Positions 1-4,989 are shown, numbered from the stretch's first letter. The stretch is DNA of 5,766 bases from Aquincola sp. (GCA_029884035.1 JAOUIM010000251.1:1-5766), one strand, 5' to 3'. Notes: generated from the letters alone by a model not told the origin. Numbers and translations are program-made.

Positions 1-186
1 CACCGACTCGCGCGTTTGCCCGATCAGCGTCTCCACCGGCGTGCCCGCAATCGGAAAGAAGCGGATCAGGTGCTCGGGCGGCGGCAGTGGCGTGACGTCG
101 CGGATACGCTGGTCGTCGGTGCGGCTGGTCTTCTCCGACAGGGCCAGGCCGCTGTCGGCGGGGGGCGTGATGTGCTTGGGGCTCAT
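1..186 (-). CDS. aroG: 3-deoxy-7-phosphoheptulonate synthase (DAHP synthase, class I), N-terminal 62 residues only
   Basis: This is the first 62 codons of a minus-strand gene that runs off the left edge. DAHP synthase condenses phosphoenolpyruvate with erythrose 4-phosphate, the first committed step of the shikimate route to Phe, Tyr and Trp, in the cytoplasm. The call rests on the N-terminal segment: after a variable stretch of about 23 residues come TDDQRIRDVTPLPPPEHLIR and FFPIAG, matching the conserved start of AroF/AroG/AroH-type enzymes (E. coli form: DDLRIKEI...LLPP..L...FP). The catalytic barrel is outside the window, so the feedback class (Phe, Tyr or Trp sensitive) cannot be decided. 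The ATG at 186 is preceded by AAGGA at 197-201 (spacer 10) and a closer AGGA at 189-192. An aromatic-rich leader ORF and a terminator lie directly upstream, so expression is probably attenuated by charged aromatic tRNA levels (inference). The family call is firm; the symbol is slightly less so. Confidence 0.88.
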   Translation of the reverse strand, partial: MSPKHITPPADSGLALSEKTSRTDDQRIRDVTPLPPPEHLIRFFPIAGTPVETLIGQTRESV

Positions 187-211
187 GTTCCTGAAGTCCT
201 TCTTCGTGGGC

Positions 212-246
212 GCACAAAGAAAAACCGCCGGGGTTGCCGGCGGTTT
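212..246 (-). terminator. Intrinsic terminator between tldD/leader peptide and aroG
   Basis: The arms at 222-231 (AAACCGCCGG) and 237-246 (CCGGCGGTTT) are perfect 10-bp complements around a 5-base loop. On the minus strand the 3' arm runs into TTTTTCTTTG, a good U-tract. On the plus strand the tail (TTTGTCTGGG) is poor, so the terminator acts on leftward transcription. It could simply end tldD transcription. Its position after the aromatic leader ORF and just before the aroG ribosome binding site, together with the competing leader segment, suggests it is the attenuator's terminator. Confidence 0.85.
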
Positions 247-272
247 GTCTGGGTGTTCGGGTCGCTTCGCGC

Positions 273-350
273 TTACGCGTTCGCCTCTCCAGCCGCCGGT
301 CGGGGCGAGAACCAAAAGTAGGCAAAAAAGGGCGCGCGCGGCAAAAGCAT
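273..350 (-). CDS. Aromatic-rich leader peptide of aroG (25 aa)
   Basis: A 25-codon ORF starts at the ATG at 350-348, 26 bases after the tldD stop, and ends with TAA at 275-273. Residues 8-14 are FFAYFWF: six of seven are aromatic and all three aromatic amino acids are present, encoded by T-rich codons that stand out in this GC-rich genome. The rest (start MLLPRAP, end SPRPAAGEANA) has no recognisable domain. The stop lies 26 bases before the first base of the terminator stem. No clear Shine-Dalgarno sequence precedes the ATG. An extended -10-like element would place the transcript start almost on it, so translation may be leaderless. The likely role is to sense Phe-, Tyr- and Trp-tRNA charging by ribosome stalling; the peptide itself need not have a function. 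Caution: from memory, similar T-rich tracts encoding FFAYF-like strings occur elsewhere in Burkholderiales and relatives, so a dispersed intergenic element is an alternative. Confidence 0.6.
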   Translation of the reverse strand: MLLPRAPFFAYFWFSPRPAAGEANA

Positions 351-357
351 GGCCGCG

Positions 358-365
358 AATGTAGC
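358..365 (-). promoter_or_regulatory. Possible extended -10 promoter for the aroG leader
   Basis: The minus strand reads TGC then TACATT at 363-358, with the TG at 366-365, an extended -10 arrangement (TGnTAnnnT) just after the tldD stop. A -35 match is poor: GCGGCA, 18 bases upstream, shares only 3 of 6 positions with TTGACA. The predicted start falls at about 351, next to the leader ATG at 350, which would give a leaderless leader-peptide mRNA. Such short matches arise by chance, and read-through from tldD could serve instead. Confidence 0.3.
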
Positions 366-376
366 ACGGCGGATCA

Positions 377-1852
377 TCAGGCCGTGCCGCCCACGGTGAG
401 GCCGTCGATGCGCAACGTGGGCTGGCCCACGCCCACCGGTACGTTCTGGCCGTCCTTGCCGCAGGTGCCCACGCCGGTGTCGAGCTCGAGGTCGTTGCCG
501 ATCATCGTCACGCGCGTCAGGCATTCGGGCCCGCTGCCGATCAGGGTGGCGCCCTTGACCGGGTACTGGATCTTGCCGCGCTCGACCCAGAACGCCTCGC
601 TCGCAGAGAACACGAACTTGCCGCTCGTGATGTCGACCTGTCCACCGCCGAAGTTGGTGGCATACAGCCCGCGGTCGATGCTGGCGACGATCTCGTCCTT
701 CGTCTTGTCGCCGGACAGCATGTAGGTGTTGGTCATGCGCGGCATCGGCACATGGGCGTAACTCTCGCGCCGGCCGTTGCCGGTGGGGCGCACCCTCATC
801 AGGCGCGCGTTCATCGCGTCCTGGATGTACCCCTTCAGGATGCCGTCCTCGATCAGCACGGTACGTTGCGTGGCCTGGCCCTCGTCGTCCACGTTGAGGC
901 TGCCGCGCCGGTCGGCCAGCGTGCCGTCGTCGAGCACGGTCACACCCTTGGCGGCCACGCGCTGGCCGACGCGGCCCGAGAACGCGCTCGAGCCCTTGCG
1001 GTTGAAGTCGCCCTCCAGGCCGTGGCCGATCGCCTCGTGAAGGAGAACGCCGGGCCACCCGGGCCCGAGCACGACGGTCATCTCGCCGGCTGGCGCCGGG
1101 CGGCTCTCGAGATTGACCAGGGCGGCGTTGACCGCGTGGTCGACGTATTGTTCGATCACCGCATCCTGGAAAAACCCGAGCCCGAAGCGTCCGCCGCCGC
1201 CGCCGCTTCCGACTTCGCGGCGCCCGCTCTGCTCGGCGATGACGGTGACCGACAGGCGCACCAGTGGGCGCACGTCAGCTGCGCGCGTGCCATCGGCGCG
1301 CGCGACGAGCACCACGTCGTGCTCGGCCGCCAGACCCGCCATGACCTGGACAACGCGGGGGTCTTTGGCACGTGCCAGGCGCTCGACCTTCTCCAGCAGC
1401 GCCACTTTCTGCGTGCTGTCGAGCGTACCGATCGGGTCGGTCGGCCCGTACAGCGTGCGGCTGCCGGCGACCTGCGGTGTCACGCCCAGCTTCACACGCC
1501 GGCTTTGGCCGGCTGCGGCGATGGTGCGCACGGTGCGCGCGGCGTCCTGCAAGGCCGCATCGGAAATGTCGTCGCTGTAGGCGAAGGCGGTGCGTTCGCC
1601 AGCCACCGCGCGCACGCCCACGCCCTGGTCGATCGAGAAGCTGCCGCTCTTGACGATGCCCTCCTCGAGGCTCCAGCCCTCGTGGCGCGTGCTCTGGAAA
1701 TACAGGTCGGCATCGTCGATGCGGTGCGACGCGATCGTCGCCAGTGCCGCCGCGAGGTGCGACTCGGTCAGACCAAAGGGCTGCAGCAACATCCGCTCGG
1801 CCGTGGCCAAACGCTCGAGGGTGGGTTCGCGCGCGATCATCGTGAAGGTCAT
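377..1852 (-). CDS. tldD: Metalloprotease TldD (TldD/TldE system, larger subunit)
   Basis: TldD is the zinc-bearing subunit of the TldD/TldE (PmbA) protease, a cytosolic enzyme that degrades unfolded peptides and, in some bacteria, matures microcin B17 and helps clear CcdA antitoxin. The 491-aa product matches the family length (about 480). It carries the HExxxH metal motif HEAIGH at residues 272-277 within LLHEAIGHGLEGDFN, and the C-terminal Cys in TCGKDG (Cys464), the family's third zinc ligand. Other family blocks are DADLYFQ, EGIVKSGSFSIDQGVGVRAV and a Gly-rich segment (GSGGGGGRFGLGFF) at about 215-228. Start choice: the frame is open to an ATG at 1891, but family similarity begins at MIAREPTLERL. 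ATGs at 1852 (491 aa, chosen) and 1840 (487 aa) are both credible, and none has a strong ribosome binding site. The partner gene tldE/pmbA is not in this window. The family call is very firm; the start is uncertain. Confidence 0.95.
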   Translation of the reverse strand: MTFTMIAREPTLERLATAERMLLQPFGLTESHLAAALATIASHRIDDADLYFQSTRHEGWSLEEGIVKSGSFSIDQGVGVRAVAGERTAFAYSDDISDAALQDAARTVRTIAAAGQSRRVKLGVTPQVAGSRTLYGPTDPIGTLDSTQKVALLEKVERLARAKDPRVVQVMAGLAAEHDVVLVARADGTRAADVRPLVRLSVTVIAEQSGRREVGSGGGGGRFGLGFFQDAVIEQYVDHAVNAALVNLESRPAPAGEMTVVLGPGWPGVLLHEAIGHGLEGDFNRKGSSAFSGRVGQRVAAKGVTVLDDGTLADRRGSLNVDDEGQATQRTVLIEDGILKGYIQDAMNARLMRVRPTGNGRRESYAHVPMPRMTNTYMLSGDKTKDEIVASIDRGLYATNFGGGQVDITSGKFVFSASEAFWVERGKIQYPVKGATLIGSGPECLTRVTMIGNDLELDTGVGTCGKDGQNVPVGVGQPTLRIDGLTVGGTA

Positions 1853-1957
1853 TCTAGGTGCGTGCCGTGCGTCACCCGGCGGCGGGGACATTCACGCTTC
1901 TTTACCTAGCCGCAACGGAACTGCGTCGCCGGCCGTCGCTGCCAGGCCGTTGTCGAG

Positions 1958-1990
1958 GGGCGCGTCGCGCCCGCCCCAAGAGCGGGGCGG
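1958..1990. repeat. Overlapping GC-rich inverted repeats in the tldD / small-protein intergenic region
   Basis: The divergent intergenic stretch 1853-2029 has no credible ORF. It holds two strong dyads that share bases: GGGCGC/GCGCCC (1958-1963 with 1967-1972, 3-base loop) and CCGCCCC/GGGGCGG (1971-1977 with 1984-1990, 6-base loop). Because they share 1971-1972 the two hairpins compete at their junction. No T-run follows, so neither is an intrinsic terminator. They lie 40-70 bases ahead of the small gene and would be in its 5' UTR if transcription starts upstream. No convincing promoter hexamers were found on either strand here. In a GC-rich genome such dyads can be incidental. Confidence 0.4.
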
Positions 1991-2029
1991 CCCCAGACCG
2001 ATCCGACAACCCCATTTCAGGAGTTCCCC

Positions 2030-2377
2030 ATGAAAACCTTCTCCCCCCTAGTTGCCGGCGCCGCGCTGGCCCTGGCTGCCGTCGGCGCGTCCGCCCAAAC
2101 CGCCGCATCGGCACCCGGCACCAACACGCCGCGCATCGACCAGCGCCAGGCCAATCAGGAACAGCGCATCGACAAGGGCATTGCCTCGGGTCAGTTGACG
2201 CGGCGCGAGACGCGTCGCCTCGAGAAGGAGCAGGCGGTGATCAACCGCGCCGAAGACAAGGCCAAGGCCGACGGCAGTGTCACCGCCAAGGAACGCAGGC
2301 GCGTGACCAGGATGCAGAACAGGGCGAGCAAGGACATCTACCGCCAGAAGAACGACGCTCAGGTCGCTAAGCCCTGA
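2030..2377 (+). CDS. Small secreted (periplasmic) protein of unknown function with an internal repeat
   Basis: The 115-aa product has a Sec signal peptide: basic start MKTF, a hydrophobic Ala/Leu core, and a probable cleavage site ASA|Q after residue 22. The mature part is very polar, rich in Arg, Lys, Glu, Asp and Gln, and probably helical. Two tandem units about 28 residues apart can be aligned: IDKGIASGQLTRRETRRLEKEQ (47-68) with EDKAKADGSVTAKERRRVTRMQ (75-96). They share Asp48/76, Gly54/82, Thr57/85, Glu60/88, Arg63/91 and Gln68/96. Each unit reads as helix, G-x-[LV]-T turn, helix. Related proteins with RIDQRQ.NQEQRID and GQLT..E motifs are, from memory, widespread in betaproteobacteria as uncharacterised proteins. 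AGGAG at 2019-2023, six bases before the ATG, is a good ribosome binding site. The gene converges on rsmI and overlaps its 3' end by 19 bp. The function is unknown. Confidence 0.88.
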   Translation: MKTFSPLVAGAALALAAVGASAQTAASAPGTNTPRIDQRQANQEQRIDKGIASGQLTRRETRRLEKEQAVINRAEDKAKADGSVTAKERRRVTRMQNRASKDIYRQKNDAQVAKP

Positions 2378-3249
2378 TCGTCGCCACGCAGCGCCAGCGC
2401 ACGCGCGTACAGCGCGTTGCGCGGCGCACCCGTGATCGCAGCCGCCAACGCCACCGCCTGCTTGAGCGGCAGTTCGGCCAGCAGCGCCGCCAGCGTGTGT
2501 TCGGCCTGCGGATCGAGCGCGTCGGGCGGTGGCGTGGCCGCGGGCAAGGCGTGCAGCACGAGCACGAATTCGCCGCGTGCGCGGTTCGCGTCGGCGGCCA
2601 GCCACGCGGGCGCCTCGCGCGCTGCCAGCCCGACGACGGACTCGAACTGCTTGGTGAGCTCACGCGCAATCGTCAACTGGCGCTCGGGCCAGCGCGCGGC
2701 GAGTTCGTCGAGCAACATGGCGATGCGGTGCGGCGCCTCGAACATCACCACTGACCCCTGTGCGATCGGGGCGATGCGATCGAGCGCCGCGCGCCGCTCG
2801 GCGGGCTTCGCGCCGGGAAATCCGATGAAGGTGAAGCCACCGCCGGCCGCATCGCCGGCCACCGACAGCGTGGTCGCGACGCTGCTGGCCCCCGGGATCG
2901 GCATCACTCCATGACCCGCGGCGCGCACGGCGCGGACCAGCAGTGCACCCGGGTCCGAGATCGCCGGCGTGCCGGCGTCGCTGACGTAGGCCACGCGCTC
3001 GCCGCGCGCGAGGCGTTCGATCACCGCCGCCGATGCCGCGCTCTCGTTGTGCTCGTGCAGTGCGATCAGCGGCTTGACGATGCCCAGTCGCGAGAGCAAC
3101 ACGCCGCTGACGCGTGTGTCTTCGCAGGCCACCGCATCGACGAGGCCGAGCACGTGCACCGCACGCAGCGTCAGGTCGGCGAAGTTGCCGATCGGCGTGG
3201 CCACGACGTACAGCGCACCCGGCGGATGGTGCTGGCCGCCGGCCGCCAC
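2359..3249 (-). CDS. rsmI: 16S rRNA (cytidine1402-2'-O)-methyltransferase RsmI
   Basis: RsmI (formerly YraL) transfers a methyl group from SAM to the 2'-O of C1402 in the decoding centre of 16S rRNA, acting with RsmH on the same base to tune decoding fidelity. The 296-aa product (E. coli about 286) is a complete tetrapyrrole-methylase-fold protein: N-terminal LYVVATPIGN (13-22), ACEDTR (41-46), HEHNE (65-69), the SAM-site block VAYVSDAGTPAISDPG (86-101), PIPGASS (117-123), FEAPHR (170-175), ELTKQFE (197-203) and RGEFVLV (225-231). The C-terminal helical tail PLKQAVALAAAITGAPRNALY is also family-typical. The start is a GTG at 3249; family similarity begins about 12 residues in, no in-frame ATG lies nearby, and there is no strong ribosome binding site. 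It is divergent from yraN with only about 40-52 bp between starts, as in the E. coli yraL region but without lpoA. The family call is very firm; the exact start is less so. Confidence 0.95.
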   Translation of the reverse strand: MAAGGQHHPPGALYVVATPIGNFADLTLRAVHVLGLVDAVACEDTRVSGVLLSRLGIVKPLIALHEHNESAASAAVIERLARGERVAYVSDAGTPAISDPGALLVRAVRAAGHGVMPIPGASSVATTLSVAGDAAGGGFTFIGFPGAKPAERRAALDRIAPIAQGSVVMFEAPHRIAMLLDELAARWPERQLTIARELTKQFESVVGLAAREAPAWLAADANRARGEFVLVLHALPAATPPPDALDPQAEHTLAALLAELPLKQAVALAAAITGAPRNALYARALALRGDDQGLAT

Positions 3250-3301
3250 GGCGGCGGCCTGGGTGATGATCGCGGCCGAGGAGGAGGTGGTGGCGACGAC
3301 G

Positions 3302-3706
3302 ATGTTCTCCGGGGATGGGCGCAGGCGGGGGGACGATCCGGCACAACGCCTGCAGCGTGGTCACGCTGCCGAGGACGCCGCGCTTGCCCACCTGCAGCGT
3401 GCCGGCCTAACGCTGGTGGCGCGCAATTATCGGGTGGCACGGGGGCCGCACGCGCGCGGCGGCGAGGTCGACCTGATCCTGCGCGAACGCGACGGCACGC
3501 TCGTGTTCGTCGAGGTGCGCTCGCGTGCCGACGCTCGCCACGGCGGAGCCGCGGCGAGCGTCGGCTCCGCCAAGCGGGCCAGCCTCGTCTTCGCGGCACA
3601 GCACTATCTCGCGCGCCTTCGCACCTTGCCCGCCTGCCGTTTCGACGTGGTGGCAATCGACGGCGAGCGCATCGAGTGGTTGAAGGCGGCGTTCGACGCA
3701 TCCTGA
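3302..3706 (+). CDS. yraN: YraN/UPF0102 family endonuclease-like protein
   Basis: This is a 134-aa UPF0102 protein with a restriction-endonuclease-like core; its cellular role is not established. Family blocks are the N-terminal helix RGHAAEDAALAHLQRAGL (19-36; usual form G..GE..A..yL...G), RNYR (41-44), GGEVDLI (53-59), the beta strand TLVFVEVRSR (66-75) and the C-terminal CRFDVVAID (112-120). Glu24, Asp57 and Glu71 sit where the nuclease-like acidic residues fall; the usual Lys of FVEVK is Arg73 here. Start choice: the ATG at 3302 is used. However, AGGAGG at 3279-3284 is 5 bases before an in-frame GTG at 3290 and about 14-17 bases from the ATG, so GTG 3290 (138 aa) is a real alternative. 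An open frame continues upstream into antisense rsmI but does not look like the family. The gene is followed 60 bp later by the SIS gene and then dolP, the order of E. coli yraN-diaA-dolP. Confidence 0.9.
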   Translation: MFSGDGRRRGDDPAQRLQRGHAAEDAALAHLQRAGLTLVARNYRVARGPHARGGEVDLILRERDGTLVFVEVRSRADARHGGAAASVGSAKRASLVFAAQHYLARLRTLPACRFDVVAIDGERIEWLKAAFDAS

Positions 3707-3729
3707 CGCCGCGGACCCGCACGCCGGGA

Positions 3730-3758
3730 CGGACCTCGCGGAATCCGTGTCATATGAT
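3730..3758 (+). promoter_or_regulatory. Possible promoter for the SIS-dolP pair
   Basis: TATGAT at 3753-3758 matches the -10 consensus at 5 of 6 positions. A weak -35 (CGGACC, 3730-3735; 3 of 6) lies 17 bp upstream. The predicted start near 3765 falls two bases before the SIS gene ATG at 3767. That ATG has no Shine-Dalgarno sequence, so the mRNA could be leaderless or nearly so. This would give the SIS-dolP pair its own promoter separate from yraN. Single-site evidence only. Confidence 0.4.
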
Positions 3759-3766
3759 CCATCTTC

Positions 3767-4360
3767 ATGCTCGAACAGCGCATTCAGCAGCAGTTCTTCG
3801 AGTCCGCGGACCTGCTCTCGCAACACGCCGATGCCCTGTCCCGCCCGATCGCCCAGGCTGCGAGTGCGCTCGTGGGCTGCGTCACCGGTGGCGGCCGGTT
3901 GCTGATCGCCGGTGGCGGGGGATCGAGCGCCTTGGCGGCGTACGCCGTCGCTCTGTGGGCCGGGCGCTTCGAGCGCGACCGCCCGCCGCTTGCAGCGATC
4001 GCGCTGGGGCTGCAGGCGCCGCTGTCAGGCCTGCTGTCGGAGGCCGGCGATCCGACGCGTGCGCTGGCCAAGGAGGTGCAGGCACTGGGCACGCCCGGCG
4101 ACGTGCTGATCGTGGTCGCGGCCGGCCGCACAACGCCGAGCCTCGTGGCCGCGGTGCAGGCGGCGCAGGCCAAGGACATGACGGTGATCGCGTTGACGGG
4201 CAATGACGCCGGAGTGGGTGAACTCCTCGGCGAAACCGATGTCCATATCGCAGTGCCGCACGATCGTGCGGCACGCATCTTCGAAACCCACACGCTGGTT
4301 CTGCATTGCCTGGCCGACGCGGTGGATCTTCAGCTCATGGGCGAACAGGATCTGGCATGA
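3767..4360 (+). CDS. SIS-domain protein, DiaA/GmhA family, with degenerate active site
   Basis: The 197-aa product fits DiaA/GmhA (about 190-200) and aligns end to end: N-terminal helix RIQQQFFESADL, glycine loop AGGGGSS (48-54), GRFERDRPPLAAIAL (66-80), AKEVQALGTPGDVLIV (101-116), AKDMTVIALTG (135-145), and RAARIFETHTLVLHCLADAVD (167-187). GmhA converts sedoheptulose 7-phosphate to heptose 7-phosphate for LPS core; DiaA is a non-enzymatic relative that binds DnaA and promotes replication initiation. Here the GmhA loop GNGGS is GGGGS; the His and Glu metal ligands after it are Tyr59 and Leu63; the TSGNS phosphate loop is AAGRTTPS (118-125); and the Gln ligand of the last helix is Phe172, though His175 is kept. 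Isomerase activity is therefore unlikely. Position between yraN and dolP also favours a diaA (yraO) orthologue, but DnaA binding cannot be read from sequence. ATG 3767 lacks a ribosome binding site. The 3' end overlaps dolP by ATGA. Confidence 0.88.
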   Translation: MLEQRIQQQFFESADLLSQHADALSRPIAQAASALVGCVTGGGRLLIAGGGGSSALAAYAVALWAGRFERDRPPLAAIALGLQAPLSGLLSEAGDPTRALAKEVQALGTPGDVLIVVAAGRTTPSLVAAVQAAQAKDMTVIALTGNDAGVGELLGETDVHIAVPHDRAARIFETHTLVLHCLADAVDLQLMGEQDLA

Positions 4361-4989
4361 CTCTTCTTGAATTCAAGTTCCCGCGCGGCGCCTGGCGTGC
4401 CGCTGCTGGCGCGCTTGCGCTGCTCTCGCTCGGCGGTTGCGCTGCCTTCGTGGTGGGTGGCGCCGTCGGCACCGCGATGGTCGTCACCGACCGCCGCACC
4501 GCGGGCGTGCAGCTCGAGGACCAGAACATCGAGCTGAAGTCGCTGACGCGCATCCGCGAGGCGGTGGGCGACCGTGGCCATGTCAGTGCCACCAGCTACA
4601 ACCGCATGGTGCTGCTTACCGGTGAGGTGTCCAGCGAGGCCGATCGCAGCGCGGTCGAGCAGGCCATCACCCGCATCGAGAACGTGCGCTCGACCGTCAA
4701 CGAACTCGCAGTCATGGGAGCGAGCTCGATGACCGCGCGCTCGAACGACACGATCCTCACCAGCAAGGTCAAGGCGAGCTTCATCGACGCCAAGGACCTG
4801 CACGCGGGTGCGCTGAAGGTGGTGACCGAGCGCGGCGTGGTCTACCTGATGGGGCGTGTCACCGAACGCGAGGCCGACCGCGCCACCGACCTGGCGCGAG
4901 GCGTGCCCGGCGTGCAAAAGGTGGTCAAGGTCTTCGAGATCCTCACCGAGGCCGAGCTCGCGGCGCTGGGCAGCGAGAACAAGAAGTAG
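4357..4989 (+). CDS. dolP: BON-domain outer-membrane lipoprotein, DolP (YraP) family
   Basis: DolP is an outer-membrane lipoprotein with two BON domains that binds anionic phospholipids, localises to division sites in E. coli, and supports envelope integrity and amidase regulation. The 210-aa product (E. coli 191) shows a basic N-terminus, a hydrophobic segment and the lipobox LGGC with Cys28. A Gly/Ala/Val-rich stretch (FVVGGAVGTAMVVTDRRTAG) follows. BON1 spans about 55-120 (IELKSLTRI, YNRMVLLTGEV, RIENVRSTVNEL). BON2 spans about 130-195 (NDTILTSKVKASFI, LKVVTERGVVYLMGRV, VPGVQKVVKVFEIL). Residue 29 after Cys28 is Ala, not Asp, consistent with export to the outer membrane. The frame is open upstream to an ATG at 4306, but the ATG at 4357 overlaps the SIS stop as ATGA, has AGGA at 4347-4350 (spacer 6) and gives a proper signal peptide. 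Translational coupling to the SIS gene is likely. Confidence 0.93.
   Translation: MTLLEFKFPRGAWRAAAGALALLSLGGCAAFVVGGAVGTAMVVTDRRTAGVQLEDQNIELKSLTRIREAVGDRGHVSATSYNRMVLLTGEVSSEADRSAVEQAITRIENVRSTVNELAVMGASSMTARSNDTILTSKVKASFIDAKDLHAGALKVVTERGVVYLMGRVTEREADRATDLARGVPGVQKVVKVFEILTEAELAALGSENKK

Larger units (their letters stand above)
212..350 (-). promoter_or_regulatory. Candidate aromatic amino acid transcription attenuator in the aroG leader
   Basis: Reading the minus strand, the parts occur in the order of a ribosome-mediated attenuator. First is a short ORF with clustered Phe/Tyr/Trp codons (350-273). Second is an antiterminator strand inside that ORF, CCGGCGG at 299-293 followed by CTGG at 292-289. 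Third is a terminator hairpin whose 5' arm (246-237) contains CCGCCGG. The leader CCGGCGG is perfectly complementary to this arm, and CTGG can pair with CCAG at 252-249, giving about 11 pairs with a 5-nt bulge. The alternative fold, a 10-bp terminator plus T-tract, ends about 10 bases before the aroG ribosome binding site. Expected behaviour, by analogy with trp and phe leaders: a ribosome stalled at aromatic codons leaves the antiterminator strand free, so aroG is read through. A ribosome reaching the stop codon covers it, so the terminator forms. Sequence complementarity is seen directly; function is inferred. Confidence 0.65.

Noticed and set aside
16..321. Plus-strand ORF across the aroG start and its leader
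   Set aside because: It is antisense to aroG and the terminator, compositionally biased, and has no ribosome binding site or family resemblance.
273..1058. Minus-strand 261-codon ORF overlapping tldD in another frame
   Set aside because: Most of it is a tldD shadow rich in Arg and Gly. Only its last 25 codons, from the ATG at 350, form the aromatic leader ORF, reported separately.
1180..1215. CCG-rich tract inside tldD as a possible simple-sequence repeat
   Set aside because: It encodes the Gly-rich loop (GSGGGGGRFG) that is normal in TldD proteins, so it is coding constraint and not a phase-variable repeat.
1853..1891. Longer tldD start at the ATG at 1891
   Set aside because: The extra 13 residues (SPPPGDARHAPR-like) do not resemble family N-termini, and similarity begins at MIAREPTLERL. 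The start at 1852 or 1840 is preferred.
752..1909. Plus-strand 385-codon ORF opposite tldD
   Set aside because: It is antisense to a certain tldD. The translation is low-complexity (Ala, Arg, Gly, His), has no family motif and no ribosome binding site. Long shadow frames are expected at this GC content.
1950..1978. TTGTCG at 1950-1955 as a -35 box for the small secreted protein gene
   Set aside because: At a 17-bp spacing the -10 position is GC-rich (GCCCCA), with no match to TATAAT.
2911..4206. Plus-strand 431-codon ORF across antisense rsmI, yraN and the SIS gene
   Set aside because: It overlaps three recognised genes out of frame and its product is Arg/Ala/Gly-rich without motifs. It is a GC-bias artefact.
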